From: Neomelitea salexigens DSM 19753 | GTDB taxonomy: Bacteria; Pseudomonadota; Gammaproteobacteria; Pseudomonadales; Spongiibacteraceae | Length of the DNA stretch: 64,000 nucleotides | NCBI RefSeq assembly: GCF_000422345.1 | Contig: NZ_AULP01000002.1 | Location: 434,001 to 498,000 of the forward strand | Direction: 5' to 3' | Shown here: in pieces, positions 47,711-56,214 of the stretch | Numbering within the stretch: position 1 is the stretch's first letter | Layout: the number at the start of each line of letters is the position of its first letter | Translations under genes and position numbers: made by a program | The notes under the pieces: generated by a model | Database searches by the model: none | What the model was told of the DNA's origin: nothing | What the model saw: only the letters and a program-made list of their open reading frames with translations

Positions 47711-48961
47711 CTATGCCAGTGCTTTGTCCAGGTCATCGTGCTCGAACGCAACTTCCATAAGCCTAAGCTCTGACTCTGGTGCCCCTTTCCTTGTCGCTAC
47801 GGTTTTCCACTGCGCCGTCGCTTCTGCAACTTCCTTGACGATGGCTTTGGCATCTTTTGCAGACAGGCCATAGAACTCAGCTGTATCCAATACGATATCA
47901 ATATCACAGTGACGATAGCTTTCATCAATGGCGGTTGTCAGTACTCTAGCCTTCACTACCGGGGGAGTGGGGTTCACATCGTACAGCGGTGACAAACTCC
48001 AGCCGCCATCCACGTGCAGGAATCCATGATTACGCAAATGGTCATCAACATTGGAAATCAGCACATTGAAGGCCACACGCTTAAATAGCTCAACGCGATC
48101 TCGTTTGGCGTGGTTACTGTTTTGCGCGATATCATCGACAAGTTCAAGATAACTACCAGATTCACCATCATTGGCCTGCAACCTGGCCATCGCCGACATG
48201 AAGGGGATCCGTCGCTGGCCATCTCGATCAAACCGTATCGACAATAAAACATTCCGTCCCAGCACCTGAACTAAGCGGTGCTGGGACACGGAAAGACCCG
48301 CCATCTCCGCCAAGGTAAGAGCAACTGACTCCCAGCGCTCGATACTATAGTCATCGGCTTCTTTAGGAAATTTCGCAATACACAATTCGCCAGTATCCAA
48401 GCAAATCGACGCCTTAGGGCGCGCTCCACCCAAGGATGAGCCCTGGCAGAACAATAGCGAAATATCCTCGTCTGTCTCTTCACCGCGCTCAATTCGGCCC
48501 GCAGCCTCGTAAAGCCCCTGTAGGGCGATCAACGTTGGAACACCCTCACCATCAAGAGGCTTCTCAAAGATCTCGCTGCCTTCATAGCGAAAACGAATAC
48601 CGCCCATGCGAGGCAAGTCTGCTACCCCCATGAGGTAGTCATGCTCAAATAAGGTACGAGCACGCTCGCCAGCGTGCTTTGCACGGCGCAGCTCCCGCCG
48701 CTGCATAATGCTCCGCCCCCATTTATCTGGCGCAGAGTCACCAATCCCCCGGAAGAATTCAGCGTTACTTGGAAAGTGTGTTCCTTGAGTCAGCGGCGCG
48801 TCGGGATCGATAGAAAATGCGCCCGGACGCAATAACCAGCTGTCATCGTAGGTGAAGCGCGCATTTGGCTGGCGCCTTCCGTCCGTGAACGCTAAACGAC
48901 CGACGAGATGGGTCTCTCCTTCAAACGCCATGCAAACTTCAATGGGAGGGTGCTTGCTCAT
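47711..48961 (-). CDS. hipA: HipA-family serine/threonine kinase toxin
   Basis: A 416-residue kinase-fold toxin. The Gly-rich ejected loop is GSSLGGARPKA (174-184), the catalytic loop NVDDHLRNHGF (304-314) with Asp306 or Asp307, and the metal-binding DFG-equivalent LYDVNP (326-331). E. coli HipA phosphorylates GltX and induces dormancy; the target here is not known. It overlaps hipB by ATGA. All key residues are present, so activity is expected. Confidence 0.9.
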   Translation of the reverse strand: MSKHPPIEVCMAFEGETHLVGRLAFTDGRRQPNARFTYDDSWLLRPGAFSIDPDAPLTQGTHFPSNAEFFRGIGDSAPDKWGRSIMQRRELRRAKHAGERARTLFEHDYLMGVADLPRMGGIRFRYEGSEIFEKPLDGEGVPTLIALQGLYEAAGRIERGEETDEDISLLFCQGSSLGGARPKASICLDTGELCIAKFPKEADDYSIERWESVALTLAEMAGLSVSQHRLVQVLGRNVLLSIRFDRDGQRRIPFMSAMARLQANDGESGSYLELVDDIAQNSNHAKRDRVELFKRVAFNVLISNVDDHLRNHGFLHVDGGWSLSPLYDVNPTPPVVKARVLTTAIDESYRHCDIDIVLDTAEFYGLSAKDAKAIVKEVAEATAQWKTVATRKGAPESELRLMEVAFEHDDLDKALA

Positions 48962-49278
48962 TCTTTGGACTTCCGTTTCGCTCTTTGCGGCGTCAACTGC
49001 TCACCGATAATGGCTCTGCCGACAGCATCATTGCTGATGTCCGCCACCCCCTTAAGGTTGTCCAGCAGCCCAACCGCCTGCATCACCGAGGCGTATATCC
49101 CCATAGACACACCCTCATTACCAGCCTCGACTCGGCGTAAGGTTGGCCGGCTGATACCGGCTCGCTCGGCCACTACCTCAGCCGTCAAACGGCGTCGCAG
49201 GCGCGCCTCCTTGAGATCCTTCCCAAGTACCAACAGGGTTCGTTTAACCCCTGGAGAAATATGATGAGGTGTTGGCAT
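48958..49278 (-). CDS. hipB: HipB-like Xre-family antitoxin
   Basis: A 106-residue DNA-binding antitoxin. The helix-turn-helix is RLTAEVVAERAGISRPTLRR (about 32-51). It precedes hipA in the operon, as in other hipBA loci, and should repress the operon together with HipA through the palindrome upstream. Confidence 0.88.
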   Translation of the reverse strand: MPTPHHISPGVKRTLLVLGKDLKEARLRRRLTAEVVAERAGISRPTLRRVEAGNEGVSMGIYASVMQAVGLLDNLKGVADISNDAVGRAIIGEQLTPQRAKRKSKE

Positions 49279-49310
49279 AATGGAAATATACCTTTCTAAT
49301 TAAAGCATTA

Positions 49311-49330
49311 ATGGAACATGATGTTTCCAT
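49311..49330. promoter_or_regulatory. Candidate hipBA operator
   Basis: An imperfect palindrome, ATGGAACATG followed by ATGTTTCCAT, 33 bp upstream of hipB. It is flanked by two direct copies of GGAAATATAC (49282-49291 and 49350-49359). This arrangement fits several HipB dimers bound side by side. Confidence 0.55.
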
Positions 49331-49423
49331 AATAGCATATATTAATGAAGGAAATATACTCAAGGCACAACCAGTGCAAACCCTCGACTACGACAAGAGC
49401 TTCCTGAAGCCAAAACATTAATT

Positions 49424-49465
49424 AGACTAAATTAGTCTTTTGTTGACTTTAAGTTAATTGCGATT
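49424..49465 (+). promoter_or_regulatory. Palindrome AGACTA-AAT-TAGTCT and repeat copy 2 before the 49,497 gene
   Basis: The palindrome (49424-49438) lies directly before TTTTGTTGACTTT, whose TTGACT could be a -35 box. Then comes the 15-bp core repeat AAGTTAATTGCGATT (49451-49465), also found before tnsA. The stretch probably contains the promoter and operator of the two genes downstream. Confidence 0.45.
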
Positions 49466-49496
49466 GAAACTGTCCTCTAACGAGGGGAGGAACCCA

Positions 49497-49991
49497 ATGA
49501 GTGATGCCGGAAACATCTTTTTGGAATTGAAATCTCAGTTGAAAATCTGTGCCTTCAAGGTGTCGAACGGCGCAGATCGAACGGAGATACACGATCAGCT
49601 AGTCGACGCGATAGTTAATCTCAATAAACTTGAGGCGCAGATGACAACCTCTGGAAGCACGAAGAAAGCTACGATCGCGTTAAGCGACACGTCCGAGATC
49701 AACAAGGTGGCTCGGCGTTTAAAGCTTTGGGCCAAACGCAAAGACCAGAAAAATACTCAAATTCTCATGGCTTACCTCGATCTTAGAAGAAGCGGACAGA
49801 CAACAATCACTGAAAGCCAATTAGCCAATGCGGTCAACGATCCCGCCTTTGCTACCAACTTCATCCAAATGAAAATTATTGCCGACCGAAATCACGGAAA
49901 GATTTTCGATCAACGTGGCGAATTAGTAACTATATGGCCACCAGTTGAGGAGATCATTGGCGAATTTGAGCGTACGGTTTTTCCAAATTAG
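49497..49991 (+). CDS. Uncharacterised 164-residue protein
   Basis: The ATG follows GAGGGGAGGAA, a very strong ribosome-binding site. The N-terminal part is helical (LELKSQLKICAFKV, HDQLVDAIVNLNKLEAQM). The C-terminal part (INKVARRLKLWAKRKDQKNTQ onward) is basic, then contains a possible helix-turn-helix (ITESQLANAVNDPAFATNF). No family is recognised. It is followed 11 bp later by another unknown gene, so the two form an operon. Confidence 0.6.
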   Translation: MSDAGNIFLELKSQLKICAFKVSNGADRTEIHDQLVDAIVNLNKLEAQMTTSGSTKKATIALSDTSEINKVARRLKLWAKRKDQKNTQILMAYLDLRRSGQTTITESQLANAVNDPAFATNFIQMKIIADRNHGKIFDQRGELVTIWPPVEEIIGEFERTVFPN

Positions 49992-50002
49992 AGCGGCATT
50001 AC

Positions 50003-50659
50003 ATGAGCGACTCTGAGTTAATTCAACAACTTATCGAGCTAGGCAGGTCTATTGATGAACACCTCATCGAGAACATATGTCGCGAGATTATCTCCACAGA
50101 GCCAATCGACGCCCTAAATTTCCAGCAACAGGTGTGGCAGTCACTCAGCTCTGAAGATCTCCAAAGCCTCATCAAGGGGTTCATTACCTGGGGGCGGCTT
50201 TCTGGCAAGGGAACTGGGGGCAGTATTTCGCCGGTAAGTGAAATGTATAAACATTATGTGGATCTCGACCCATCTGGCGAAAAACCGCTTTCGGAATGGA
50301 TCCGCCACAACCGCACAAACGAATACGATCCCTTTGGGGCATTAATCTACCGAGAAGCACAATCTATCGCTGACTGTAAGTTGATCGACGCAGAACGAGC
50401 GAGAACAAGAAAAATAAAGGCCAACCAACACAAAAGTAGAATGGAGTCCGAGCAGAACTCGACCCATGAAAGGCAGCTCCATAAGTCTTTGAATTCACTA
50501 CCCCAAGCCATAAAGCGCAAAGACTTCAAAGCGGTTGAAGCCATCATCCACAAAGGTGTAGCACCTTGTAGCGTTCCAAGCTTTAACTCCTATTTTGAAT
50601 TCGCGTTAGCGCACGGCTCACCTGAAATAGCAAAGTTGCTCAGCTCTCACGGCTTGTAG
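50003..50659 (+). CDS. Uncharacterised 218-residue protein with ankyrin-like C-terminus
   Basis: A soluble helical protein, second gene of a pair. The last 50 residues (AIKRKDFKAVEAIIHKGVAP and FEFALAHGSPEIAKLLSSHGL) resemble two ankyrin-type repeats, suggesting protein binding. The N-terminal 170 residues are not recognised. It has no signal peptide or membrane helix. Confidence 0.55.
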   Translation: MSDSELIQQLIELGRSIDEHLIENICREIISTEPIDALNFQQQVWQSLSSEDLQSLIKGFITWGRLSGKGTGGSISPVSEMYKHYVDLDPSGEKPLSEWIRHNRTNEYDPFGALIYREAQSIADCKLIDAERARTRKIKANQHKSRMESEQNSTHERQLHKSLNSLPQAIKRKDFKAVEAIIHKGVAPCSVPSFNSYFEFALAHGSPEIAKLLSSHGL

Positions 50660-50684
50660 ATCCAGTTTGATAGAGCGAAGCGAT

Positions 50685-51068
50685 TCAGTTTGCGGCGTTT
50701 ATTACATCCTCAAGAGCATCGATTACCTCATCAGCTAATGGACAGCCTCCATCCCAGTGAATGGATAGACGTCCTCGTTTGGCTTTGAAATCGCTGAAGA
50801 CTGGAAGCTCTAAACTGTTGATCGAGTACAAAAACTGCAGATCTGCGAGCATCTTTCGGATTGACGGCAACCAGGCAGGATCGGCGCCAAAACACGCGAA
50901 CTCGTCTTGCCCGGTGGCGCTGTTATGCCACCGGAGCATTGAGGGAAACTCGTCATACAAGGCATCAACGAACGCCATGTATTCGCTGTCTGTCTCTGGC
51001 ACTTTTTCCATTTTTGCTCGCTCTAAATTGACTATTACTCGATCCAAAAATCTCAACCGATCAAACAA
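50685..51068 (-). CDS. Uncharacterised 127-residue protein
   Basis: An acidic soluble protein on the strand opposite to its left neighbours. The listed start is a TTG; an ATG at 51011 would give 108 residues, and neither has a strong ribosome-binding site. Segments such as FPSMLRWHNSATGQDEFACF and GRLSIHWDGGCPLADEVIDAL are compositionally normal for a real protein. No family recognised. Confidence 0.45.
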   Translation of the reverse strand: MFDRLRFLDRVIVNLERAKMEKVPETDSEYMAFVDALYDEFPSMLRWHNSATGQDEFACFGADPAWLPSIRKMLADLQFLYSINSLELPVFSDFKAKRGRLSIHWDGGCPLADEVIDALEDVINAAN

Positions 51069-51141
51069 TCGCGGTATGCCAATTCCAGGATCAAGTCTAC
51101 AATCTAGATATAACTACATTCCGTTCTGAAGCGCCGCCGAC

Positions 51142-51909
51142 TCATCTTAGTCCCGCCACAATGCCTATAGCCACCTCCCTTCCTTGATTGATAATCTTGG
51201 CATTCGTTTTCTTAGAAAGATCAGACTCCTCCTTCCTACCAAGGAAGAACTGGATTCTTTCGGCATTAGCCCCCGATGGATGTGGAATTCCGCTCAGTAT
51301 TTGGCCTCGCCGAATCAACCCCTTCGTGGACAGGTGAAGTAGGGCCTCTTCGACTTTTCCACCCAGCGGAATTATCAGAGTTTTTTCGTTAAAACGCGCT
51401 AGCTCTTCCCCCAAGGTAGAGTCGACGATATTGCGGAGAAACGGTGTAGCGACCATCGACGGCGTACCACTGTAGTTCTTTCCATTTTTAAAGACGGGAT
51501 AGCGTAGCGCTGACGTGTAATGCACGAGATCAGTCCGGTCTGTGAAAAGTTGTTCGGTTGACTCGATACCCAGAAGACCGTGCACGTCGATAGAGTCCAA
51601 AAGTGAAACGAGATTGCGTCGCATAGGCCCGGCAAAACTCGCAGAGTGCTTTGCTCGATAAGCTGCCTGAGCAACGGTTGCCCCTTCGCGGAGGGCTTTC
51701 TGAGCCTCTGCTAGCGCTATTTTAGCTTGGGACAAACCAGGAGTGATTCCGCAAATAATTACACTCGCCTCGCTGTTTACGAATTCGAAAGGAGCATAAT
51801 ACATAGAGAAATCTCCACTCACATCGATCTGAAGCTCATCAGGCAGGCCCTCTGAAAGCGGCATGTAGTCTGTCTTTAGATATTCTGAAAATTGATGTAA
51901 CTCGTTCAT
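51142..51909 (-). CDS. Uracil-DNA-glycosylase-superfamily-like protein
   Basis: A 255-residue protein with the two hallmarks of the UDG fold: ASVIICGITPGLSQ (about 48-61, the strand plus Gly-Pro loop) and GIPHPSGANAERI (about 207-219, the His-Pro-Ser loop). Between them TLIIPLGGKVEEALLHL fits the core strand before the second loop. The catalytic Asp of family 1 enzymes is not obvious. It could be an inactive or repurposed UDG, as seen in some defence islands. It is oriented with the unknown gene at 51,987, 77 bp upstream. Confidence 0.55.
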   Translation of the reverse strand: MNELHQFSEYLKTDYMPLSEGLPDELQIDVSGDFSMYYAPFEFVNSEASVIICGITPGLSQAKIALAEAQKALREGATVAQAAYRAKHSASFAGPMRRNLVSLLDSIDVHGLLGIESTEQLFTDRTDLVHYTSALRYPVFKNGKNYSGTPSMVATPFLRNIVDSTLGEELARFNEKTLIIPLGGKVEEALLHLSTKGLIRRGQILSGIPHPSGANAERIQFFLGRKEESDLSKKTNAKIINQGREVAIGIVAGLR

Positions 51910-51986
51910 AGCTTCAACTCACTTATGCTTTGGTTATATTCAAGACGCCGGGAAGTTTTGCTGCTCAATAGTTCGAATTTTGGTCG

Positions 51987-52367
51987 TTAATGTACGCCGA
52001 TAGTGCCGATCAGAGTTCGCAACGCAGCCATGTTATCAATGGCAACACTCAGCCCTATTTTCGTGCTACTTCCCTCGAGCCTGGGGAATTGGCCCATATT
52101 GGTATTTTTATAAAGGGGGCCAATCTCAATTTCCGAAGTTTGAAGGAGCTCTTGCTGATTAATCCAATTTTTATGTATTACCAGAGGGTAAGTCCTCGTC
52201 GCATAATATTCCTTGTCCATACCAGTTCCTCGGTAGGGACGCTTAACATAGCAGTAACAGCCAGCGCCTAAGTCAAACTCATACATTTTTTCAGTTTCCC
52301 GAATTTCATCTTCTCGAAGCGAAAGAATTTGTAACAAGCCATCTCGAATTTCGAATGAGTTCATCAT
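51987..52367 (-). CDS. Uncharacterised 126-residue protein
   Basis: The ATG follows AAGGAAG at a good distance. The N-terminal part is acidic, then GAGCYCYVKRPYRGTGMDKEYYATRTYPLVIHKNW... has many aromatic residues, and the C-terminus is hydrophobic (SVAIDNMAALRTLIGTI). No known domain is recognised. It is probably co-transcribed with the UDG-like gene downstream. Confidence 0.5.
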   Translation of the reverse strand: MMNSFEIRDGLLQILSLREDEIRETEKMYEFDLGAGCYCYVKRPYRGTGMDKEYYATRTYPLVIHKNWINQQELLQTSEIEIGPLYKNTNMGQFPRLEGSSTKIGLSVAIDNMAALRTLIGTIGVH

Positions 52368-52573
52368 GTCAGCGCTTCCTTTAAAGTAAGTTTATTAATG
52401 CGGTCTTTCCCGCAGTCAGCCGTTCACCTCTGACAACTGGAATTACTTGCAGCCCCCATTCGCTGCTCGCTCTTCCGAGCTATCCGACACTAAGACCTGG
52501 TAAACAGGCTGGAGCATGTCGTAGGCACGGTTGCGGGTGTTATTTCCCCCACCGCCCGCAGGGGTCACGACTA

Positions 52574-53260
52574 CTAACTGATATCAAGGCTACGATCGAT
52601 TTTTTCACCACCGATGTACGCCGAATCATATTTGATTCCGTTTCGATATTTCCGGAGCATGCCAGCATCTTCCGGTAACAACGTTGGCTGGTATCCCCTG
52701 CGCTTCAGCATCCACTTATGGGCTTGGGAGGAATCAAAGAACACTTGTTTGCCAACCTTTCTACCGACTGGAGCATTGGCGTCTTGACTTAATGCATTAC
52801 GGATACTTGCCTCTTTCATACGGCACAGGATCGCAATCTGTCGCAAGCTAATTTGGCGCTCTCCGTCATAGTCATTTTCCTCACCGGTTACCTCAGCTAT
52901 ACGAGCCAAATCAATCCTAAATCGGCCAAACGCCGCGTCATGCACGACATCAATCGCGTCATGAGTCGCTACAAACCCACTGATTTCGTCAAACATGCAA
53001 AAAAGCGTATCAATCATGGAGCAAAGGCAAATTGCGTCGTCAAACCAATCCTCATCCTCGGTTACTTGGCTCAGATCACCATTGAATGCATAGCTGTATA
53101 ACTCTAAAAATCGGTCAGGCTTCACTCCCTCATAGCCCGCAATTAGCAAGCTCAATAGTTCGTTTTCAATAAAGCGCGATTGAAATTCGTCGAGTTCCGA
53201 AACAATGTCTGCCTCGGTCACACTAGCTACTAGCTCTTTTGCGCTTTTTAAGTTCATCAT
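52574..53260 (-). CDS. Uncharacterised protein with a C-terminal DNA-binding-like domain
   Basis: A 228-residue protein (ATG at 53260 after AAGGGC; the longer start is a TTG). The N-terminal 130 residues are acidic and helical. The C-terminal part, ISLRQIAILCRMKEASIRNAL then VGRKVGKQVFFDSSQAHKWM, resembles an excisionase or MerR-type winged helix. It may regulate the genes downstream on the same strand, 52,367 to 51,142, although 206 bp separate them. Confidence 0.5.
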   Translation of the reverse strand: MMNLKSAKELVASVTEADIVSELDEFQSRFIENELLSLLIAGYEGVKPDRFLELYSYAFNGDLSQVTEDEDWFDDAICLCSMIDTLFCMFDEISGFVATHDAIDVVHDAAFGRFRIDLARIAEVTGEENDYDGERQISLRQIAILCRMKEASIRNALSQDANAPVGRKVGKQVFFDSSQAHKWMLKRRGYQPTLLPEDAGMLRKYRNGIKYDSAYIGGEKIDRSLDIS

Positions 53261-53266
53261 CCACAA

Positions 53267-53878
53267 AGCCCTTAAATATGATTTGTTTTACGTTAGAACG
53301 CATAATAAATTATCCGAAAAGATTGTCAACAGATAATATATTATTCTTTGCGCATGGTTACGCATCATATTTTGAAACCACTCGTCGTTGAATCGATACG
53401 ATCCACGGTCAAAGCCTCGCGCTTGGGGCCATCGCATATTAGGAAGCGCGCATCGGGTTGACAGAAAGACCAGAGAAGCATCGCTGCAAACGGCAAATAT
53501 TCTCCGCAGAACGATGGAGTAGGGCTGGAACATCTATTGCTGGTTTAAAGCAGAGGGTATGACGCTAACTCATCTCAATTTCTGAGATAAACGGTCACGT
53601 ACGCAGGGCGCGAATACACCACTCGTGAGCGTACACATAAAAATTAACTCTCTCGTTTGACCTTGCCTAGACGAGAGTAATCGACGAAAGTCTCTGTGGG
53701 CAGAAGAAAAAACGTTTTAAAACATATAGTTAAACCTATCGATTTATTTTTTAAATGAAACCTAGCGAATATTCTCACGTGTTTTAAGTCATGGCTCGGG
53801 CATATCATTCTCATATACCGCCTCGAGCCAGTAACGACGAGGTACCCCATTCCCAAAGCAATTAAGGTTGAATACACC
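53267..53878. other. AT-rich intergenic region at the island's right edge
   Basis: No convincing gene lies here: two minus-strand ORFs of about 80 codons have no ribosome-binding site and no plausible protein character. Small structures include the palindrome ATCTCA-ATTTC-TGAGAT (53572-53588). Composition changes from AT-rich to core-like near 53,850, so a boundary of the island probably falls within it. No tRNA or clear direct repeat with the left edge was found. Confidence 0.5.
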
Positions 53879-54481
53879 ATGCCTAATATTCTCTACATCA
53901 GCAGCAGCCTGTCAGGCGAACAGGGACATTCCAGCCAAATGGCACAAGAGTTCATCGCGGGCCGGCGCGCCCAAGGCGAGTCAACCAACGTGATCCACCG
54001 CGACCTGCACGCACAGGCATTGCCTCACCTGGACGCACAGCGCTTCGCCGCACTGACCACTGCGCCAGAAAAGCGCTCAGCAGAGCAGTCTGCCATCGCG
54101 GAACAGTCCGACGCGCTCATTGCAGAAGTCCGCAGCGCCGACGAAATTGTCATTGCAATGCCCCTGTATAACCTGGGTGTACCGTCAACATTTAAGGCGT
54201 GGATCGACCATATTGCCCGGGCAGGGGAGACCTTCCGCTATACAGAAAATGGCCCGCAGGGTTTGCTCCATGACCGCCCCGTGCACATTTTTGCGGCCCG
54301 CGGTGGCCAGTATGTCGGCACCGCAATGGATACCCAGAGCCCCTATCTGCGCCATATTTTCGGCCTTATGGGCATTGAGTCTATCCACTTCATTTACGCT
54401 GAAGGGCTAAACATGGGGCCAGAAACCGCCGACCAAGCCAGGCAGCACGCCCGCGAGGCGATGTTCAAACACGCCTCTTAA
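53879..54481 (+). CDS. azoR: FMN-dependent NADH-azoreductase / quinone reductase
   Basis: A 200-residue flavodoxin-fold oxidoreductase. The FMN phosphate loop is YISSSLSGEQGHSSQMA, the isoalloxazine-binding loop MPLYNLGVPSTFKAWIDHIARAG, and RGGQY follows later, all as in AzoR. Such enzymes reduce quinones and azo compounds with NADH and may guard against electrophile stress. AAGGT precedes the ATG. The pirin gene follows at 21 bp, so the two likely share a transcript. Confidence 0.9.
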   Translation: MPNILYISSSLSGEQGHSSQMAQEFIAGRRAQGESTNVIHRDLHAQALPHLDAQRFAALTTAPEKRSAEQSAIAEQSDALIAEVRSADEIVIAMPLYNLGVPSTFKAWIDHIARAGETFRYTENGPQGLLHDRPVHIFAARGGQYVGTAMDTQSPYLRHIFGLMGIESIHFIYAEGLNMGPETADQARQHAREAMFKHAS

Positions 54482-54502
54482 GATAAGAGTGAGGAGTCAG
54501 GT

Positions 54503-55360
54503 ATGACACAGCGAACCGTTACTCGCCGCATTACCGCTCGCGACACCCGCGATGGCGCGGGGGTCAGCCTCAAGCGTAGCCTGGGCAGCACCCCCGGAGA
54601 TCGCATCGACCCCTTTCTAATGCTCGATGAGTTCTACTCCGACCGCGCAGAGGACTACATAGCCGGTTTTCCCGCCCACCCTCATCGCGGCTTTGAAACC
54701 GTGACCTACATGCTCGCCGGAAACATGCAACACCGCGACCATATGGGAAATGAGGGCAACCTCGGGCCGGGAGATGTGCAGTGGATGACGGCCGGGCGGG
54801 GAGTGATTCACTCGGAAATGCCTCAGCAGCGCGAGGGTTTGCTGCGCGGCTTTCAGCTATGGGTGAACTTACCGGCTGATGAGAAAATGCGATCGGCTGT
54901 GTATCAAGATATCAACTCGGCGCGCATTCCGGTGTATCGCGGTGAAGGTTTCTCTCTCCATCATATCGCCGGAGAACTTGCGCTGCCCGGCGGGAGCAGC
55001 CTGGGCTACGTTAACGGCGTAGATGGGCAGCAATACAGCACCCAACCGGTCTACGCCGACATCCGCTTTACGTCGGCGCGCGCACTTAAGCTTGGCCTGC
55101 CTGCTGGTCACAACGCTGCGGTGTACTGCTATGACGGCAGCCTGGAAATCGGTGGGGAGCGTATTTGCGCTGGAACCGCAGCGCTACTCAGCCCAGGCGA
55201 CAGCGTAATACTTGATGGCGAGCCAGGTAGCGGCGCGCTGTTGATAGCCGGTAAACCCATTGGCGAACCGGTGGTGCAATACGGCCCCTTTGTGATGAAC
55301 AGCAACGCGGAAATTGAGCAAGCGCTGCGCGACTATCGCGACGGCACCCTCACGGACTAG
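54503..55360 (+). CDS. Pirin family protein
   Basis: A 285-residue bicupin. The N-terminal cupin has the metal-binding set in FPAHPHRGFETVTYML (two His) and GVIHSEMPQ (His and Glu). The C-terminal cupin is of the pirin_C type. Bacterial pirins such as YhhW have quercetinase activity or regulate metabolism; which applies here is unclear. GGAG precedes the ATG. It follows azoR, a common pairing for quinone or flavonoid stress genes. Confidence 0.88.
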   Translation: MTQRTVTRRITARDTRDGAGVSLKRSLGSTPGDRIDPFLMLDEFYSDRAEDYIAGFPAHPHRGFETVTYMLAGNMQHRDHMGNEGNLGPGDVQWMTAGRGVIHSEMPQQREGLLRGFQLWVNLPADEKMRSAVYQDINSARIPVYRGEGFSLHHIAGELALPGGSSLGYVNGVDGQQYSTQPVYADIRFTSARALKLGLPAGHNAAVYCYDGSLEIGGERICAGTAALLSPGDSVILDGEPGSGALLIAGKPIGEPVVQYGPFVMNSNAEIEQALRDYRDGTLTD

Positions 55361-55451
55361 GGCGGCGTTGAATCGTCGCTCTTTGTCCCCATCTAAACAC
55401 TGACAGCAGCTTAGCTAGGGGCGTATAGTATTCACAAATGGAGGAAGTACA

Positions 55452-55865
55452 ATGAGCAACAGTATTCGCGTCCGTGACATCATGACCAGCCCCGCACCCT
55501 TCGTGCGCATGCACACACCACTGGGAGAAGTCGTGGACACCCTATTGCGCAGCCGGGTTATGGGCCTGCCGGTATTGGACGATAATGACCGCGTTGTCGG
55601 CTTCGTCTCTGAACAGGATTGCATCCATTCTATGCTGGTCAGTAGTTACCACTGTGAAGGCGTGCCGAACGTTGACGATGTCATGCACAACGAGGTGCTT
55701 GCCGTCGAAGCCGAACAGAATATTGTCGACCTCGCGCAAAATATGGGTAAGAACAAACCCAAACTCTACCCTGTGATTGAAGACGGCAAACTTCTCGGCT
55801 TGATTACCCGCAGTGCCATCTTGAGTGCGCTTTGGGAAAACCGCGCGCACTGCGACTCTCAATGA
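55452..55865 (+). CDS. CBS-domain protein
   Basis: A 137-residue protein made of two CBS motifs (a Bateman module): VRDIMTSPAPFVRMHTPLGEV and VDDVMHNEVLAVEAEQNIVDL start each repeat. Such stand-alone modules bind adenine nucleotides and sense energy state. GGAGG precedes the ATG. Its stop overlaps the small lipoprotein gene by ATGA. Confidence 0.87.
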   Translation: MSNSIRVRDIMTSPAPFVRMHTPLGEVVDTLLRSRVMGLPVLDDNDRVVGFVSEQDCIHSMLVSSYHCEGVPNVDDVMHNEVLAVEAEQNIVDLAQNMGKNKPKLYPVIEDGKLLGLITRSAILSALWENRAHCDSQ

Positions 55866-56032
55866 CCGCCGCTCAAGCGCTCACCACCGCCGCCCTGTGC
55901 GCCATGCTCGGCGCCTGTGGCAGCGGTCAATACGATCAACAACGAGAGTGGGCCCTGCAAGAGTGCGACAAAATACTCGACCCCGATGATCGCCACCACT
56001 GCCGGCAAGACACCCCTCACTACCTGCGCTAA
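55862..56032 (+). CDS. Small predicted lipoprotein
   Basis: A 56-residue product starting at an ATGA overlap with the CBS gene. The signal ends in the lipobox AMLGACGSG, so the mature lipid-anchored part is only about 35 residues, acidic at first, with two further Cys (LQECDKI and HHCRQD). The coupling argues for a real gene. Function unknown. Confidence 0.6.
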   Translation: MTAAQALTTAALCAMLGACGSGQYDQQREWALQECDKILDPDDRHHCRQDTPHYLR

Positions 56033-56214
56033 CGACTTCGCAACCGGACATCGGAGATCATGGTAAGTCGCATCGCCCCAGCTACACTAGTGCCTATTCA
56101 TTGCCGTTTGATAGTTACAGCCCTCGGCTGCAGCTCTGCACCGAGTCAAATACAAGCTATATAACAACACTGCCGTTCCGCGGTGGACACATGCATCTTG
56201 ATAAGGAGTGCTAC

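Noticed and set aside
29400-53878. Direct-repeat attachment sites flanking the island
   Set aside because: Only short AT-rich matches such as ATAGTTAA were found at both edges, no better than chance.
53288-53880. Two minus-strand ORFs of about 80 codons in the right-edge gap
   Set aside because: No ribosome-binding sites, implausible composition, and one runs into the azoR start.
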